From Sphaerolaimus hirsutus (Eukaryota; Nematoda; Chromadorea; Monhysterida; Sphaerolaimidae), in contig OZ038453.1 of NCBI GenBank assembly GCA_964036195.1, positions 26,895,598 to 26,959,597 on the forward strand: a DNA stretch of 64,000 nucleotides, given 5' to 3'. The position numbers and the translations under genes are program-made. The notes under the pieces were generated by a model. It searched no databases. It was not told where the DNA came from and saw nothing but the letters and a program-made list of their open reading frames with translations. Each line of letters opens with the position of its first letter. Within the stretch, counting starts at the first letter, position 1. Shown here in pieces: positions 1 to 10,500 of the stretch.

Positions 1-987
1 TTGACTTCTATACTCTTCTATTCTTTACACTTTGTGACTTGGTGACTTTACACCTTGCACGCGTGGTTCACATTGGAAGCGTGCCAATGATATTTAATTC
101 ACGCAATTTCTATAAAAATACATCGCTGTTATAACGTTGTAATCTTGTTTGTAGGTTAACAAAAAGCTTTTCATCATTGTACAAAAAGCGGTTGCTATAA
201 TTATCATGGTCACGCTTCCAACCTGAGACATAAATAGTGAGACATAAATAAAGTATAAACTCGGCGGACTTATTGGAAGTCATTGTTCTACGGGATTTTT
301 GTACGAGTGTGAATACTTAAACTTGGCACATGTCCAAGTTCCTTGCGTTTCATGCAATCAAGTTTAAAGACGCGCGACGCACCGTTTGCGTTCGCGTTTA
401 AGTCAAATTCAGCGACCGCGAATTGCCGCTAATGGCGACCCACGTACTCGTTGAATCTTGTGTTGACTTAGGTAATTCCGCAACCGTGCGTCTTTATCGT
501 GGAAATCATGCGTCTAACTTTTTGTTAGGCAACGCAAGGAATTTGGACGTGTGCCAAATTTCATACGTACTTTTTCGGAGGAATCTATCTGGGCCGCGAC
601 GATAAGATCGGGCCTAATGCCTTACAATCCGGCTTTCTGTAACGATATGTCTATCAAATTCATATCGTTCTCTTTTAAAAGGTCGGACTGAAAAAAATGT
701 ATCGTGAACCAAATGGAATTCGTCCATTCAAGTTCAAATTAAAAAACATACGTCATTGGGAACCAAGGGCCGAATACCTGATTCGTTTCATGTCCGCCGA
801 GTTTACTAAATATTTCTTATGATTGGGTGGGGGCAATCACTTAAAAAGAAGTTTATCGAATTTCACAAAATAATGATTTTTTACTTGCTCCATTGACAGT
901 CACGGTTTGCTGGTCATATTTATTTCAAGCGAATGCAAACCTGTAATGATAAATGGGGGATGTTATTTGGGTAAAACATGTGGTCAG
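1..987. other. Intergenic, no gene recognised
   Basis: AT-rich spacer. The only ORF of note (423-605, +, 60 codons) has no recognisable motif, splice context or paralog here. The words TTGGAAGCGTGCCAATGATA near 75-95 and TATGTCTCGTGTTGGAAGCG near 62214-62233 show that part of this stretch is shared with the right edge of the window, so it is probably an old repeat. Confidence 0.5.
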
Positions 988-1416
988 GTGGCAATCACAA
1001 GCCCTGTAAAGTGTAAAGTAAAGTGTCTAATGTAAAATCAATAAAGTAAAGTGTCAAATGTGAAGTTATAGGTAAAGTAAAGTGTCAAATGTAAAGTCAA
1101 ATATCAATTGTCATGCAAAGTGTCAAATGTCAAGTAAATGGTCAATTGTGTATCCAAATCCTTTTTTGTATCCAAATATTATGTTTTTGTATCCAAACCT
1201 AACGTCTAAAAATAAGATTTGGATACAAAAACATAAGATTTAGATACACAATTGACACTTTACTTTACATTTGACTTTAAATTTACACATGGCATGACAA
1301 TTGACATTTGACTTGGCATTTGACTTATGTTGCATGACAATTGACATTGGACTTTACATTGGACTTTACATTTGACACTTGACTTTACACTTTACAGTGT
1401 TTGAGACCGCCCCCTG
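988..1416. repeat. Foldback element, TGTCAAATG/TATCCAAATC family
   Basis: A long imperfect inverted repeat. The left arm starts GTGGCAATCACAAGCC after CAG; the right arm ends in a degenerate complement followed by CTG. The arms are made of AAAGTGTCAAATG words and the centre carries repeated TTTGTATCCAAATCTTA and its complement. Related copies lie at about 36014-36430, 37409-37637 and 53130-53536. The ends resemble those of the introner-like elements described further right. Confidence 0.7.
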
Positions 1417-1430
1417 GGGGCAGTCCCGGC

Positions 1431-1497
1431 TAGTGATGGAAAAAGCGCCAGGCTTTCGGCGCCAAGCGCCAAAAGTCTGGCGCTTTTTCCATCACTA
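1431..1497. repeat. Short GCGCC hairpin element
   Basis: Perfect-looking terminal inverted repeat TAGTGATGGAAAAAGCGCCAG with its complement at the other end, enclosing a GC-rich core. Longer relatives with the same TAGTGATG..CATCACTA ends lie at 50241-50731 and about 51365-51472. No coding content. Confidence 0.7.
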
Positions 1498-3840
1498 CTC
1501 GCTCGGCATGTATATGTCAAATATAGCTAGAATATGTATATAACCAGGTGTCTATCTCAAAATAGCGATTTTAAGGTGAGAATTGACAAAATGAATCAAG
1601 TTCAAGAGTTTAGGTTTTGAGTGAAAATTTGAAAAACTTCCTCAAAAGTGTGCTCCACGTAAATATATACCTAAATAGATAACTGTAAGAATTTCATTGG
1701 GGGAGCTCAGGGGAAAGAAGCCCAAAAATTTGCCTCGGATACATAGATAGCTGGCCGAATTGGGGGGGGGGGCAGCACAGCTCTCCCCAATTGGAGACCC
1801 CTGCAACGGGTCTACATGCCGAGCGGGTTTACATGCCTAGCGGGAGCCTAGGTGGTTTCGTTCACTTGTATTTCATCCTCTGCGCGGCCGCTTGCCTGTA
1901 AGCCACGCTGAAGGGGTCTAGGCTGGCGCCGGCGCCCGCCGCCCTCTTGTGCGTGCCGAAATCTGGCCAGCCGACCATGTTGAGGCCGCGCTTGCCGGGC
2001 CGGAAGTAGGTGGGCCAGCTGAAGGGGGGGGGGGGTTTGATACACCCAGGGGGTTTATTTTTTCAGAGTGAGGATTTTGAGGGGGGTTAAACGAGGGTGG
2101 TTTATTATTTCGCCATTGTGGGCCTATGTTGACTCTACTTGAGGGCCATAACGTGTCAATTTATGTTAATAGGACTATATTTTGCAGGGTTACTCCCGGA
2201 TTGTAGTAATGTCAAAGGTCAAATGTCATGTAAAAAAACCTGTGAAATGTAAAATGGCATGTAAAATGTTTTGCAGTGTCGAAAAAATCATGTAAACTGC
2301 CCTGTAACATGACGATGATTGGTAGCAAATAAAATCAAATTTGATATTTAGCTGACATTTTACATGGATTTTGACACCTTGTATGGCATTTTACATGGCT
2401 GTTGACATATTGTATGGCATTTGACATTTTACAGGCTATTTTAAAAGCGTCTGGGAGTGGGAGCTGCACCACTTCGGCATAGACAGTCACTGCAGATACA
2501 AAAAAAGTGACAAAAATTATTCACTACAATATTTATTTTCAGTTTGGTGTATTCACATGCTATTTTCTTGAGCAAACAAATTTTCAGTGTTCATAAAAGT
2601 TACTTCTATAAGATATTTGTCACTTTTCCTCGTCACTTTGCCTCACTTCTCACTTGCATCACTCGCCCCACCAACTTATCTCCGGCCCTCCCTGGACGCA
2701 GATATCCGGGGATATTGTACGCGGTCGCGTCGTCTTTGTTGCCCGGCATGAGCACGTTGTGCACGTACCGCTTGCTGTCCGAGCCGCCCGACGCCGTTTC
2801 GCTGTCTGGTGCGCTCTGGGGGGGGGGGGGGTATTTAAGGGGGGGGGGGGGGCTGGCGCGTAGGTTTGCATTTGAATTGTGACTGGTTCAGTGTGAAAAT
2901 GCCCGTGAAAATGAAAAATTTCACACGAAATCAGTCAAATGTTATTACATGTTGAATTTTATACTCTTTTTTTTCATAGCTTTTTTGATGGTAAAAATGG
3001 TGGCAAACGCCAGGTGTGAATAGAAAAAGGCGCTTGGGGCAGTCTCCAGTTTTTTTTCTAAAATATATCGAATTACATTCTCTTTTTGGGGCGAAAATAA
3101 TAATGATGTTTTTATTTTTGTTTTTTTTGTATGTTTTTTTCACGCATTTTTAACGCGATTTTTTGCTTTCGTAGGGTTATGAGCTCTGGTATATTTATAA
3201 GATTTTTCAAAAATCACCCTATTTTTGGAACGCTACTTAGGTGCCCATTAGAAAACTACCTATCCTTATATTTACCTCTGCATTCACTTGGCCAGCTGCC
3301 AGGAATATCAAAGCCAGTGCCGCCATCGCGCACGTTGAAGCCATTTTTGCGCAAATTTGCGATAAAAATGTGAGAATGCGGTAAAATGAGAAAGGGGTTA
3401 CAAAGTGTGGGCATAAATGAAAGTGGAATATTTTGAGGGGGCTGAAATTTGAATGTGGCCAGCTAAGTTAAACGAGGAACTGGGTTATCTACCGTATTTA
3501 ATTGAATAATTCCCTCGGGGAATTTTTTTTGTTGTCAGACTTTTTGAGGGAGAAAATGTTCAAGGGGTGGGGAATATGTCGAAGAGGTACTTATTTTTTT
3601 GTTGAAATTTGTAATCACGTTTATTTGTACTAATTTCACAAAACCTGCTGTATTAACAAAATAACATGCCATATTTGTTCAAATTGAACACAACAAAAGC
3701 CTATATGATCATATTCACAGGGGGAATTATTTTGTCCTCATTCCCCTAACAGAGGGGAATTATGCAAGAGGGAATTATTACAGCAAATATGGTACATCCC
3801 ATGTACGTGTACATTTGCCTAATTACATGCTCATGTAAAT
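1498..3840. other. Intergenic repeat-rich spacer
   Basis: No gene supported. It contains a degenerate foldback at about 2170-2470 (TGTCAAAGG words, GTCTGGGAGTGGGAG right end), poly-G runs near 1768, 2027 and 2820-2850, and short ORFs (1848-2045 minus, 2544-2882 plus) whose translations are low-complexity runs across the G tracts. Confidence 0.5.
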
Positions 3841-4790
3841 ACCGAGTTTCCTCGAAATACCCCCCCCTCGAAATACCCCCCCCTCGAAATGGACACTATG
3901 AACTTATAAACCCCCCCTCGAAATACCCCCCCCCCAAATTTAGTGTATAGAAAACGTAAATGACAAAGGCTGCGGTTTGTCATCTGGGTAATGCAAAACA
4001 CACGATAAAAACGATGACTCTGTTATGTGAGAACAGTGATTATACGTCTACACACTTATACAAGTCTTTAGAGTCTTATAAATGGCGAGCGATTTTTGTT
4101 GCATTTTCGACGTATGCGTACGCGACGACAATTTAGTACTTGGTTTTCAAACAATTTCTGGCGAAATAATAACCCCCCCCCCCTCGAAATACCCCCCCCC
4201 CTCGTTTAACCCCCCCCTCAAAATTCTCACTCTGAAAAAATAAACCCCCCAGGGGTATTTCGAGGAAATACGGTATGAAGTTGTTTGAGCCTTTGTTGAA
4301 TCGGACATTATGCCACACGTTGATTGATTGACACATTGCTTCCATTCATTGCATGCATTTCCTCACTTCCAATATTACCGTGTTACCTCGAAATACCCCC
4401 ATGGGGTTTTTTTTCGCCAGCAAAATTTGAGGGGGTTAATTCGAGGGGGTTCATTATTTCGTCAGAAATTTTCGTAAGGATCGTAGTAAAAAGTAGGCAT
4501 TTGTGTACCCAATACAGGTAATAAATGTGTCCAAACGGGCTATTTTTGGACATAAAAAACTAAGATAGCTACACAAACTATTCTATGTGTAGCTGCAATG
4601 CAAATTAGCAGTAATATACATAATGCACATTGTATACATGACGTATTTATTACGTACAGGATATACATCGTTCCGAAGGGGGGGGGGGTATTTCGAGGGG
4701 GGTTTATTATTTCCCCAGTCCATTTTGAGGGGGGGGGGGTTATTCGAGGAGTGGGTAAATTCAGGGGGGGGGGATAATTCGAGGTAATAC
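3841..4790. repeat. Cluster of CGAAATACCCCC-rich elements
   Basis: Three or more copies of an element family with termini of the type CCGTATTTCCTCGAAATACC and its complement, filled with C or G homopolymers (about 3850-3940, 4170-4275, 4384-4460, 4677-4790). The same words recur near 30.2-31.0, 32.2-32.3, 33.2-33.4, 43.9-44.0, 47.7-48.1, 58.7-58.8, 59.9-60.0, 61.2-61.3, 62.97-63.0 and 63.5-63.9 kb. The G tracts vary in length and will be error-prone in assembly. Confidence 0.7.
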
Positions 4791-5020
4791 GTTATAAAAC
4801 ATATTTTTAATCAGGCCATGTTAACTTGGATACAATCCATTTTGCTAATGTAGCAGATTTGGCTGGGTGCATTGACTTGACAACTGATGAGTTGACAAAT
4901 GAGTTGACATAGTCAGTTTGACTGGTGTAAGCATTCAAAGGAAAGCCACAGTTCCATACACTCTGAAACGTTGTGTTTTATGTAAAAATTTGATAACATT
5001 GTATATATAAATTAGGCAAG

Positions 5021-5431
5021 GACGTAGCCAAGGGGAGGGGCTTGGGGGGTGCCCCCCCCTTCCCCGGTCGGACTCAAAAATATGCCAGAAATGGCACTTT
5101 TACGATGCGATTTTGTCGGCAGCCCAAAAATTTTTTGCGCGCGTGCGCGCATTTCGGCGCCGCACCGTGTTTTATTCATACCTACGGTTGAGGACCGAAA
5201 AATGACTCAAAATGTGTCCCGGTCGCTGTATATGTATGTAAAATACATGCAAGTACAGCACCATTTGGCGCCAATGCCAACGCCAATGGCGCCATGGCGT
5301 GACGCTACCAATGGCGCCATTCCTTCACCACTGCGGTCAAATCTTAGCGGGGGGAGGGGGCGCCGCCCCCCCCCGTTCGCCGGGCTCCGTATACTATCCG
5401 CCCCCCCCCCCTCAAAAATCCTGGCTACGTC
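5021..5431. mobile_element. GACGTAGCCA-ended element, copy 1
   Basis: Terminal inverted repeat GACGTAGCCA / TGGCTACGTC, GC-rich interior with C and G runs. The paralogous copy is at 31004-31393. A plus-strand ORF crosses it in both copies, but the reading is not kept through the homopolymers, so it is not taken as a gene. No transposase is present; a non-autonomous DNA element is the simplest reading. Confidence 0.6.
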
Positions 5432-5854
5432 GCTGAAATTAGGGATGGTTGGTATCTTTGAACTCAAAAATGCGCAATTTCACATGCAAATCAACAACAT
5501 TTTAAGCACTATCATATTCATATGAAGTCAGAAACATTAGTTAAAATACTTTTTTGTTGTATAAACCATGAAAACTGCCCTAAATTATATTGTTGGTGAT
5601 TTCCAGAAAAAATATTAGGCATATGCTTTGATATGCTCTCAGTATAGCCAAATATTTTAGCAGCAATGTATTTTTCATTATTTCAAGGGTCACATAAACA
5701 TAAATACACACATAATGGTTCACTTGCATGCAGCTAATATGGAGACATAAATAACTGTGTCTGGAGAGTATTAAGTCACTATATTGAGTCAAAATATCAT
5801 AAAGTCAGCATGAAGTCATTATGTAACATGTCGCCTAGGTAGATTCACTCAATC

Positions 5855-6073
5855 TCACACAATGTTTATCACTGGTGTTGAGATCATCCCCTTTTCACAC
5901 AATGTTCTATGTTCCATTTTGATGGTATTTAATCTGTGTTCTGAGACGTGATCGGGAGTGATGCACATCAATACACCGTTTTCATCATCATCGCATTTTA
6001 CGCGACGTTTAGAGTAAAAGTAAATACCCAACATGAACTCTGGATCAAATGTCACTGGGTCATGGAATTCCAT
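5855..6073 (-). CDS. Conserved 72-codon ORF, unknown, copy 1
   Basis: A 72-codon ORF starting ATG and ending TGA, present in both tandem units (other copy 31810-32028). The two translations differ at only a few residues and both stay open, which is better than the surrounding spacer. It starts MEFHDPVTFDPEF and is rich in Asp, Glu and His with three Cys. I recognise no family. It may be a real small gene, an exon fragment carried in a repeat, or simply a young duplication. Confidence 0.3.
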   Translation of the reverse strand: MEFHDPVTFDPEFMLGIYFYSKRRVKCDDDENGVLMCITPDHVSEHRLNTIKMEHRTLCEKGMISTPVINIV

Positions 6074-6152
6074 GACAAAATTTCAGTGTGGTAGAACTCA
6101 ACTTTTTCACCGAACATTTATTTGTACTCATACTTTCGCACAGAATAAATTG

Positions 6153-6640
6153 CAGAGTTGTTAGAATTACTGAACTTTTTTAAAAGTATACGTAAACGTA
6201 AAGTATTTTTTTTACTCACCACAAAGTATAGAAAACGTAAAATACTTTTTTTTTACTCGTACGTACGCGTAAATGTGGGTACTTTTTTGTGAGTGTAGAA
6301 ACGACTATTTTTGTTCATAGAATGTGTAAAAGTGGGCACTTTTTCATACGTGTACAGCACAACGTATGTTTTTCTATAAGCAAGTGACAGATTATATAGT
6401 TTTCAAGGTCTCTTTTTTCTAGAAGATAAAAATCAACGTTCTCCCGACTCTTTTACCACATCCGTTGTCTCCACAACCATTTCGATTTGGTTGCGAATTT
6501 TGATATTTTTAAAGGCACTACCCCGCATATCTAAAATATTCAATGGATCCACTTCTGTAAATACATAGCAGTGTAGTTACTGTATAAATATGTCCCACAT
6601 TGAATTTTCATAAATACATTTTCCGTACGCGTACGCTTTG
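6153..6640. mobile_element. hAT-like MITE, left part (split by retroelement)
   Basis: Starts CAGAGTTGTTAGAATTACTG after the 8-bp target duplication ATAAATTG (6145-6152) and resumes at 30009-30126, which ends TTTTAACAACTCTG followed by a second ATAAATTG (30127-30134). Eight-base duplication and CAGAGTTGTTA ends are typical of hAT non-autonomous elements. The whole MITE, 606 bp without the insertion, is matched by the intact 600-bp copy at 57764-58363. No coding capacity. Confidence 0.85.
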
Positions 6641-7400
6641 TTTAAAGTACCTACCTAGGGTAGAAGTGCCAACTTCCCAACCCTAGTCTATTTTGAAAAA
6701 GAGATTTAATTTAGATGGTTTAATTAGGTATAAGCATAAAGTTTTGACTGCGGTATTTTAATTACTTCTGGTATTTGTGATTAGTTGTTAAGTTAAGTTG
6801 TATTACTGAGTCGAAATTGTTTAAAGAACCAACAATTTTATGTAGCAAATCATGAACGAATCCACCAAAGAAAGGCAGTCAAATTGGATGTGAGAAGTGA
6901 CATTTCGGACATCATGAGCGGTGGCTCAAATGTCCAGGTTGTGAGTCCTTTGCAGCTTCACTTCCATCTACAGGCCTGGTCTTTTGGTAATTACCTTTTT
7001 ATCTCATCGATGTATTTCTTATTCCAAAAGCAAAACTCCAAGTGACTGCCGTTGTCTGGTAGTCGGCGCAATTAAGTAAAAACCTATTCACATGCAGTAT
7101 TGCCGAGTATACTGCTGGTGATTACAAAGGTTTTGTGGGCGCGCACGTCTTCAAAATGCCATAACACTCAATCATGTGGAGCGAAAAAGCGTCTCTAAAT
7201 ACTAAATATAATGAGACTATCTCCTAGTTTGCGACAAAAGTCTACTGTTTGTGTAATGGTAATGACGTAGATTATAATTAAGAAATTCCTATCTTATATT
7301 TGCTACTTATAGATAGTGTTTGTGAACTAGTGTTGGGAAAATTAAATAAAATGAAAATTTTAGGGTGTTTGCACTTGTTCAGTGCGCCTATACCCTTACA
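6641..7400 (-). repeat. 3' LTR of the giant retroelement
   Basis: 760 bp, reading TGTAAGGGTATAGGCGCAC at its minus-strand start and GGTACTTTAAA at its end. Compared by eye with 29244-30003 it has the same length and one substitution (C at 6961, T at 29564). The ends are TG..AA rather than the usual TG..CA. A polypurine-like AGGGGG lies directly upstream on the minus strand. Confidence 0.95.
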
Positions 7401-7587
7401 TGCGGCCCCCTATGCTGTCACAGGTGGCCTCACCTGTCAACTTAAGCACTATGAATTGTGAATGAGTCTAATAATTACACTACAAGAGAACAGGCGAGAT
7501 TAACAAATTACCAAATTACAAGAAAACTGACAAGCCAATATAGGATGAAGCAATAAGCGAGTCTGATCTAAGAATAATGGGATAATG
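7401..7587 (-). promoter_or_regulatory. 3' untranslated region with polypurine tract
   Basis: 187 bases between the stop of the large ORF and the 3' LTR. On the minus strand the last 11 bases before the LTR are AGGGGGCCGCA (7411-7401); the purine run AGGGGG is the likely plus-strand primer, although the CCGC that follows makes it imperfect. Confidence 0.5.
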
Positions 7588-10500
7588 CTAATTTGTGCTA
7601 ATTTTTAAAGTTTGATGGGCCTGTAAGCATGCTACTGTATCTTGATTGCTAAATTCTTTGCGAGTGTCTATCAAATACCAAATGTTGACTATATGTTGTC
7701 CGGTTGTATAAGTATGTTCTAAAATCTTAAAATGCACATCATCTTTTCCATTGATCACTCGAATTGCCATGCCTGGTGGCACTGAAACCTCAATTCCAGT
7801 GGTGATCACTTGTTTTCCTTGTGGCACCAGTACCATGGGGCACCTCGGCTTGATTTGCAATGTGTTGTTGAAGTGGTTGGTGCACACTGCAAATGTTGTC
7901 GATGCCCGTACTGCCAGCTGGTGCGGTCTGTTTGGTGTCACAACTGGATGTGTCGTTGGCACCAGTCCCATTGTCCTCTGTCGTGGCTGTTGTTCATTTG
8001 CTGTTTCCTGTATTTCATGGATTTCTGTTTCATACTCCATGGACCCTCCACTTGGCAGTGGTGTGGCCTTCCATTTTGATGCAGTATGGCCCAGCAATTC
8101 ACTGTACAATGCACCAATTTCATCATTTTCTGGCCTTTTGTTGGCTCTGATCATTCTGATCACCTTCTTTTTGGGGTTCAATCGCAGATTGTAGCGCATT
8201 GCCCTTGGCTGGCCAGTTGGATATTTGGTCAGTACTGGCAATTCTTCATCTTCAGATGCAGATGACTCAAGTCCACCAGTCATCATGAATGGTTTTGATT
8301 GTGATGGCACACTTGGATCTGCCTGTTTTCTTGCATTTTCATTTGTTTTCGTGGCATCCTGACTGACATCAGTTGGTGGTGCCACAGCACCAGCCATTTG
8401 GTCAGGTTGCTGGGGTACTTGTTCCTCTTGCTGTACTGCTGGGTCCCCATGTCCAAATGTTGGAAAGACATCATCCCGTGGATGCCACATTTTGACCAGC
8501 ATCATTGGAAACTTGATACTGGGTGAATCCGGTTCATTCCATTTCTGGAGATACACAGTTTTTGGTGGATCTCCTGTGAGTTTCGTGACCATGTACGGCC
8601 CAACCCACACATCTCTTGTTTTTCCAGTTTGGTCTTTGGGAATCGTAAATGACTTCTTGAGCACCAGGCAACCCAAATGGATTTTCTGCGTATCTGCGCA
8701 CTTCTTGTCATGGATTGCCTTGTTGGTGTCATTTTGTTCCTGGTTCTTGGCATTTGTATAAGCCCATATGCGGCGCATATTCACCAGCAATGTATGCATG
8801 TACGTGGGGTATTGCATCATAGTCTCAAACTGTTTTGGCTTCAAATCTGCAGCCAGTGCTGTTCTTGGCAATTGTCCAAACACGCACATATACGGAGACA
8901 CTCCAGTGGCTGAGTGCACTGCCATTCTGTTTGCCATTAGTGCAAAAGGCAACCAGGTGGGCCAGTCATGGTGATCTAAATCACGCATGCACGCTGCCAA
9001 GAGCCCTAGCAAACTGCGGTTGGCTCTTTCCACAATGCCATTGCTTTGTGGGTGAAATGGGGCTGTTGTGATTTTCCGAATTTGGAACAGCTTTGTGATT
9101 TCTGTGAATATTTCACCTGTGAATGAGGCGTGGCAATCTGATGTCATATATGCTGGCGCACCATATTTGCAAATCCAGTTTTCTACAAGCATCTGGGCTG
9201 CTGTCTTTGCATCAGTCCTTTCAACTGCCCAGCCATCTGCCCAACGTGAGCACCTGTCAACCACCAGAAATACATAGCTGTGGCCAGAATAACTGGTTGG
9301 CAGTTCTAAATGGTCGATGTGGATCCACTCAAAAGGCTGAAGTCTTGGCTGTGTCTCGGGCATAGGCAATCGTGTCTTTGGGACAGGGCAGTTGCGTGTT
9401 TGACAGTGTGTACATGTTTTGATGTAATTGTACACATCTCGTTGCATCTCAGGCCAGTACAGGTGCTGTGCCATTAGTGACAGTACCTTACGCGCATTCA
9501 AGTGCCCGCCGACCACTGTATCGTGATGTTCTGCCATCATTTGCATACGCAATGTTTTTGGCACAAACACACGCGTACGTTTGGCTTTTTCAGCTGGGTG
9601 AGTTGGGTTGCGCACATAAGCCAGCAAATCTGGGTAGGCAAAATGTGGCCCAAAACACGGTTTTTCGCCTTGTTCCATCTGATGGATAATTCGTTGTGTC
9701 TCTTGGTCATGTTTCTGGGCTGATGACAGCCTGTCTCGCCAGTTGTTCAACTGGGCTGGTGTGCATTCTCCACTGTCTTGTGGTGAGCGCAGCACTGCCA
9801 TGACTCTGATTGGTGCCACTTCTGGCTCTGTATTTGTAGTTTTTCTGGGTCCTTTGTATGGATCAGGAATTTCTTCATTGGGCACGTATGGTGGCAGTTT
9901 CTTCCACCATGGTCTTGGCTTTGGAATTTTGCTGTCATCCAACTCAATCTCCATTGGTGGATTGTCAATTTTGGTCAGCAATTCGCTATCTCGTCCCGTA
10001 GGAGCTCTAGATAGAGCATCGGCCACCACATTGGTTTTCCCTGGTCTGTGTTTTACGTCCAGATCATATCCTGCCAGTGTCAGACAGATCCTCGTGATAT
10101 ACTGACTATGGCCTTTTGCGTGCATCAAATATGCTAGTGCCCTGCTGTCAGTGTACACTGTCACTTTCCTGCCCATGCAATAATGTTTGTACTTTTCCAA
10201 AATCCATGCCAATGCTTCTGCTTCTCTGATCATTGCATTAAAGTCATTGCGGTTGTCAGCAACTTGTGTTGATGCAAAGGCAATTGGTCTGATTTCTCCT
10301 GTTTCAGGTTGGCGCTGTTCTAGTACTGCGCCATATCCATGTACTGGTGGACAGGCTGCATCAACTGATATAATCAATTCCAGTTCTGGCCTGTAAAAGG
10401 CCAGCACAGGAGCTGTCACCATAGCTTTCTTGAGTGCTTCAAATGCATTCAATCTCTCTTCTGTCCATTCAAATTCAACACTTTCCTTTGTCAGTTCTAC

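Larger units (their letters stand above)
4673..6152. repeat. Tandem unit, copy 1 (left part)
   Basis: This stretch is a diverged copy of 30194-32115, in the same orientation. It begins with CCGAAGGGGG and ends ...CGCACAGAATAAATTG. Its last few dozen bases now lie at 30127-30190, because a hAT-like MITE and then the giant retroelement split it. Copies 1 and 2 were therefore adjacent before those insertions. Copy 2 also holds an extra TA-target element absent here. Confidence 0.85.

Noticed and set aside
5049-5525. 158-codon plus-strand ORF and its relative at 31071-31487
   Set aside because: Runs across C and G homopolymers of a GACGTAGCCA element; length and frame differ between the two copies.
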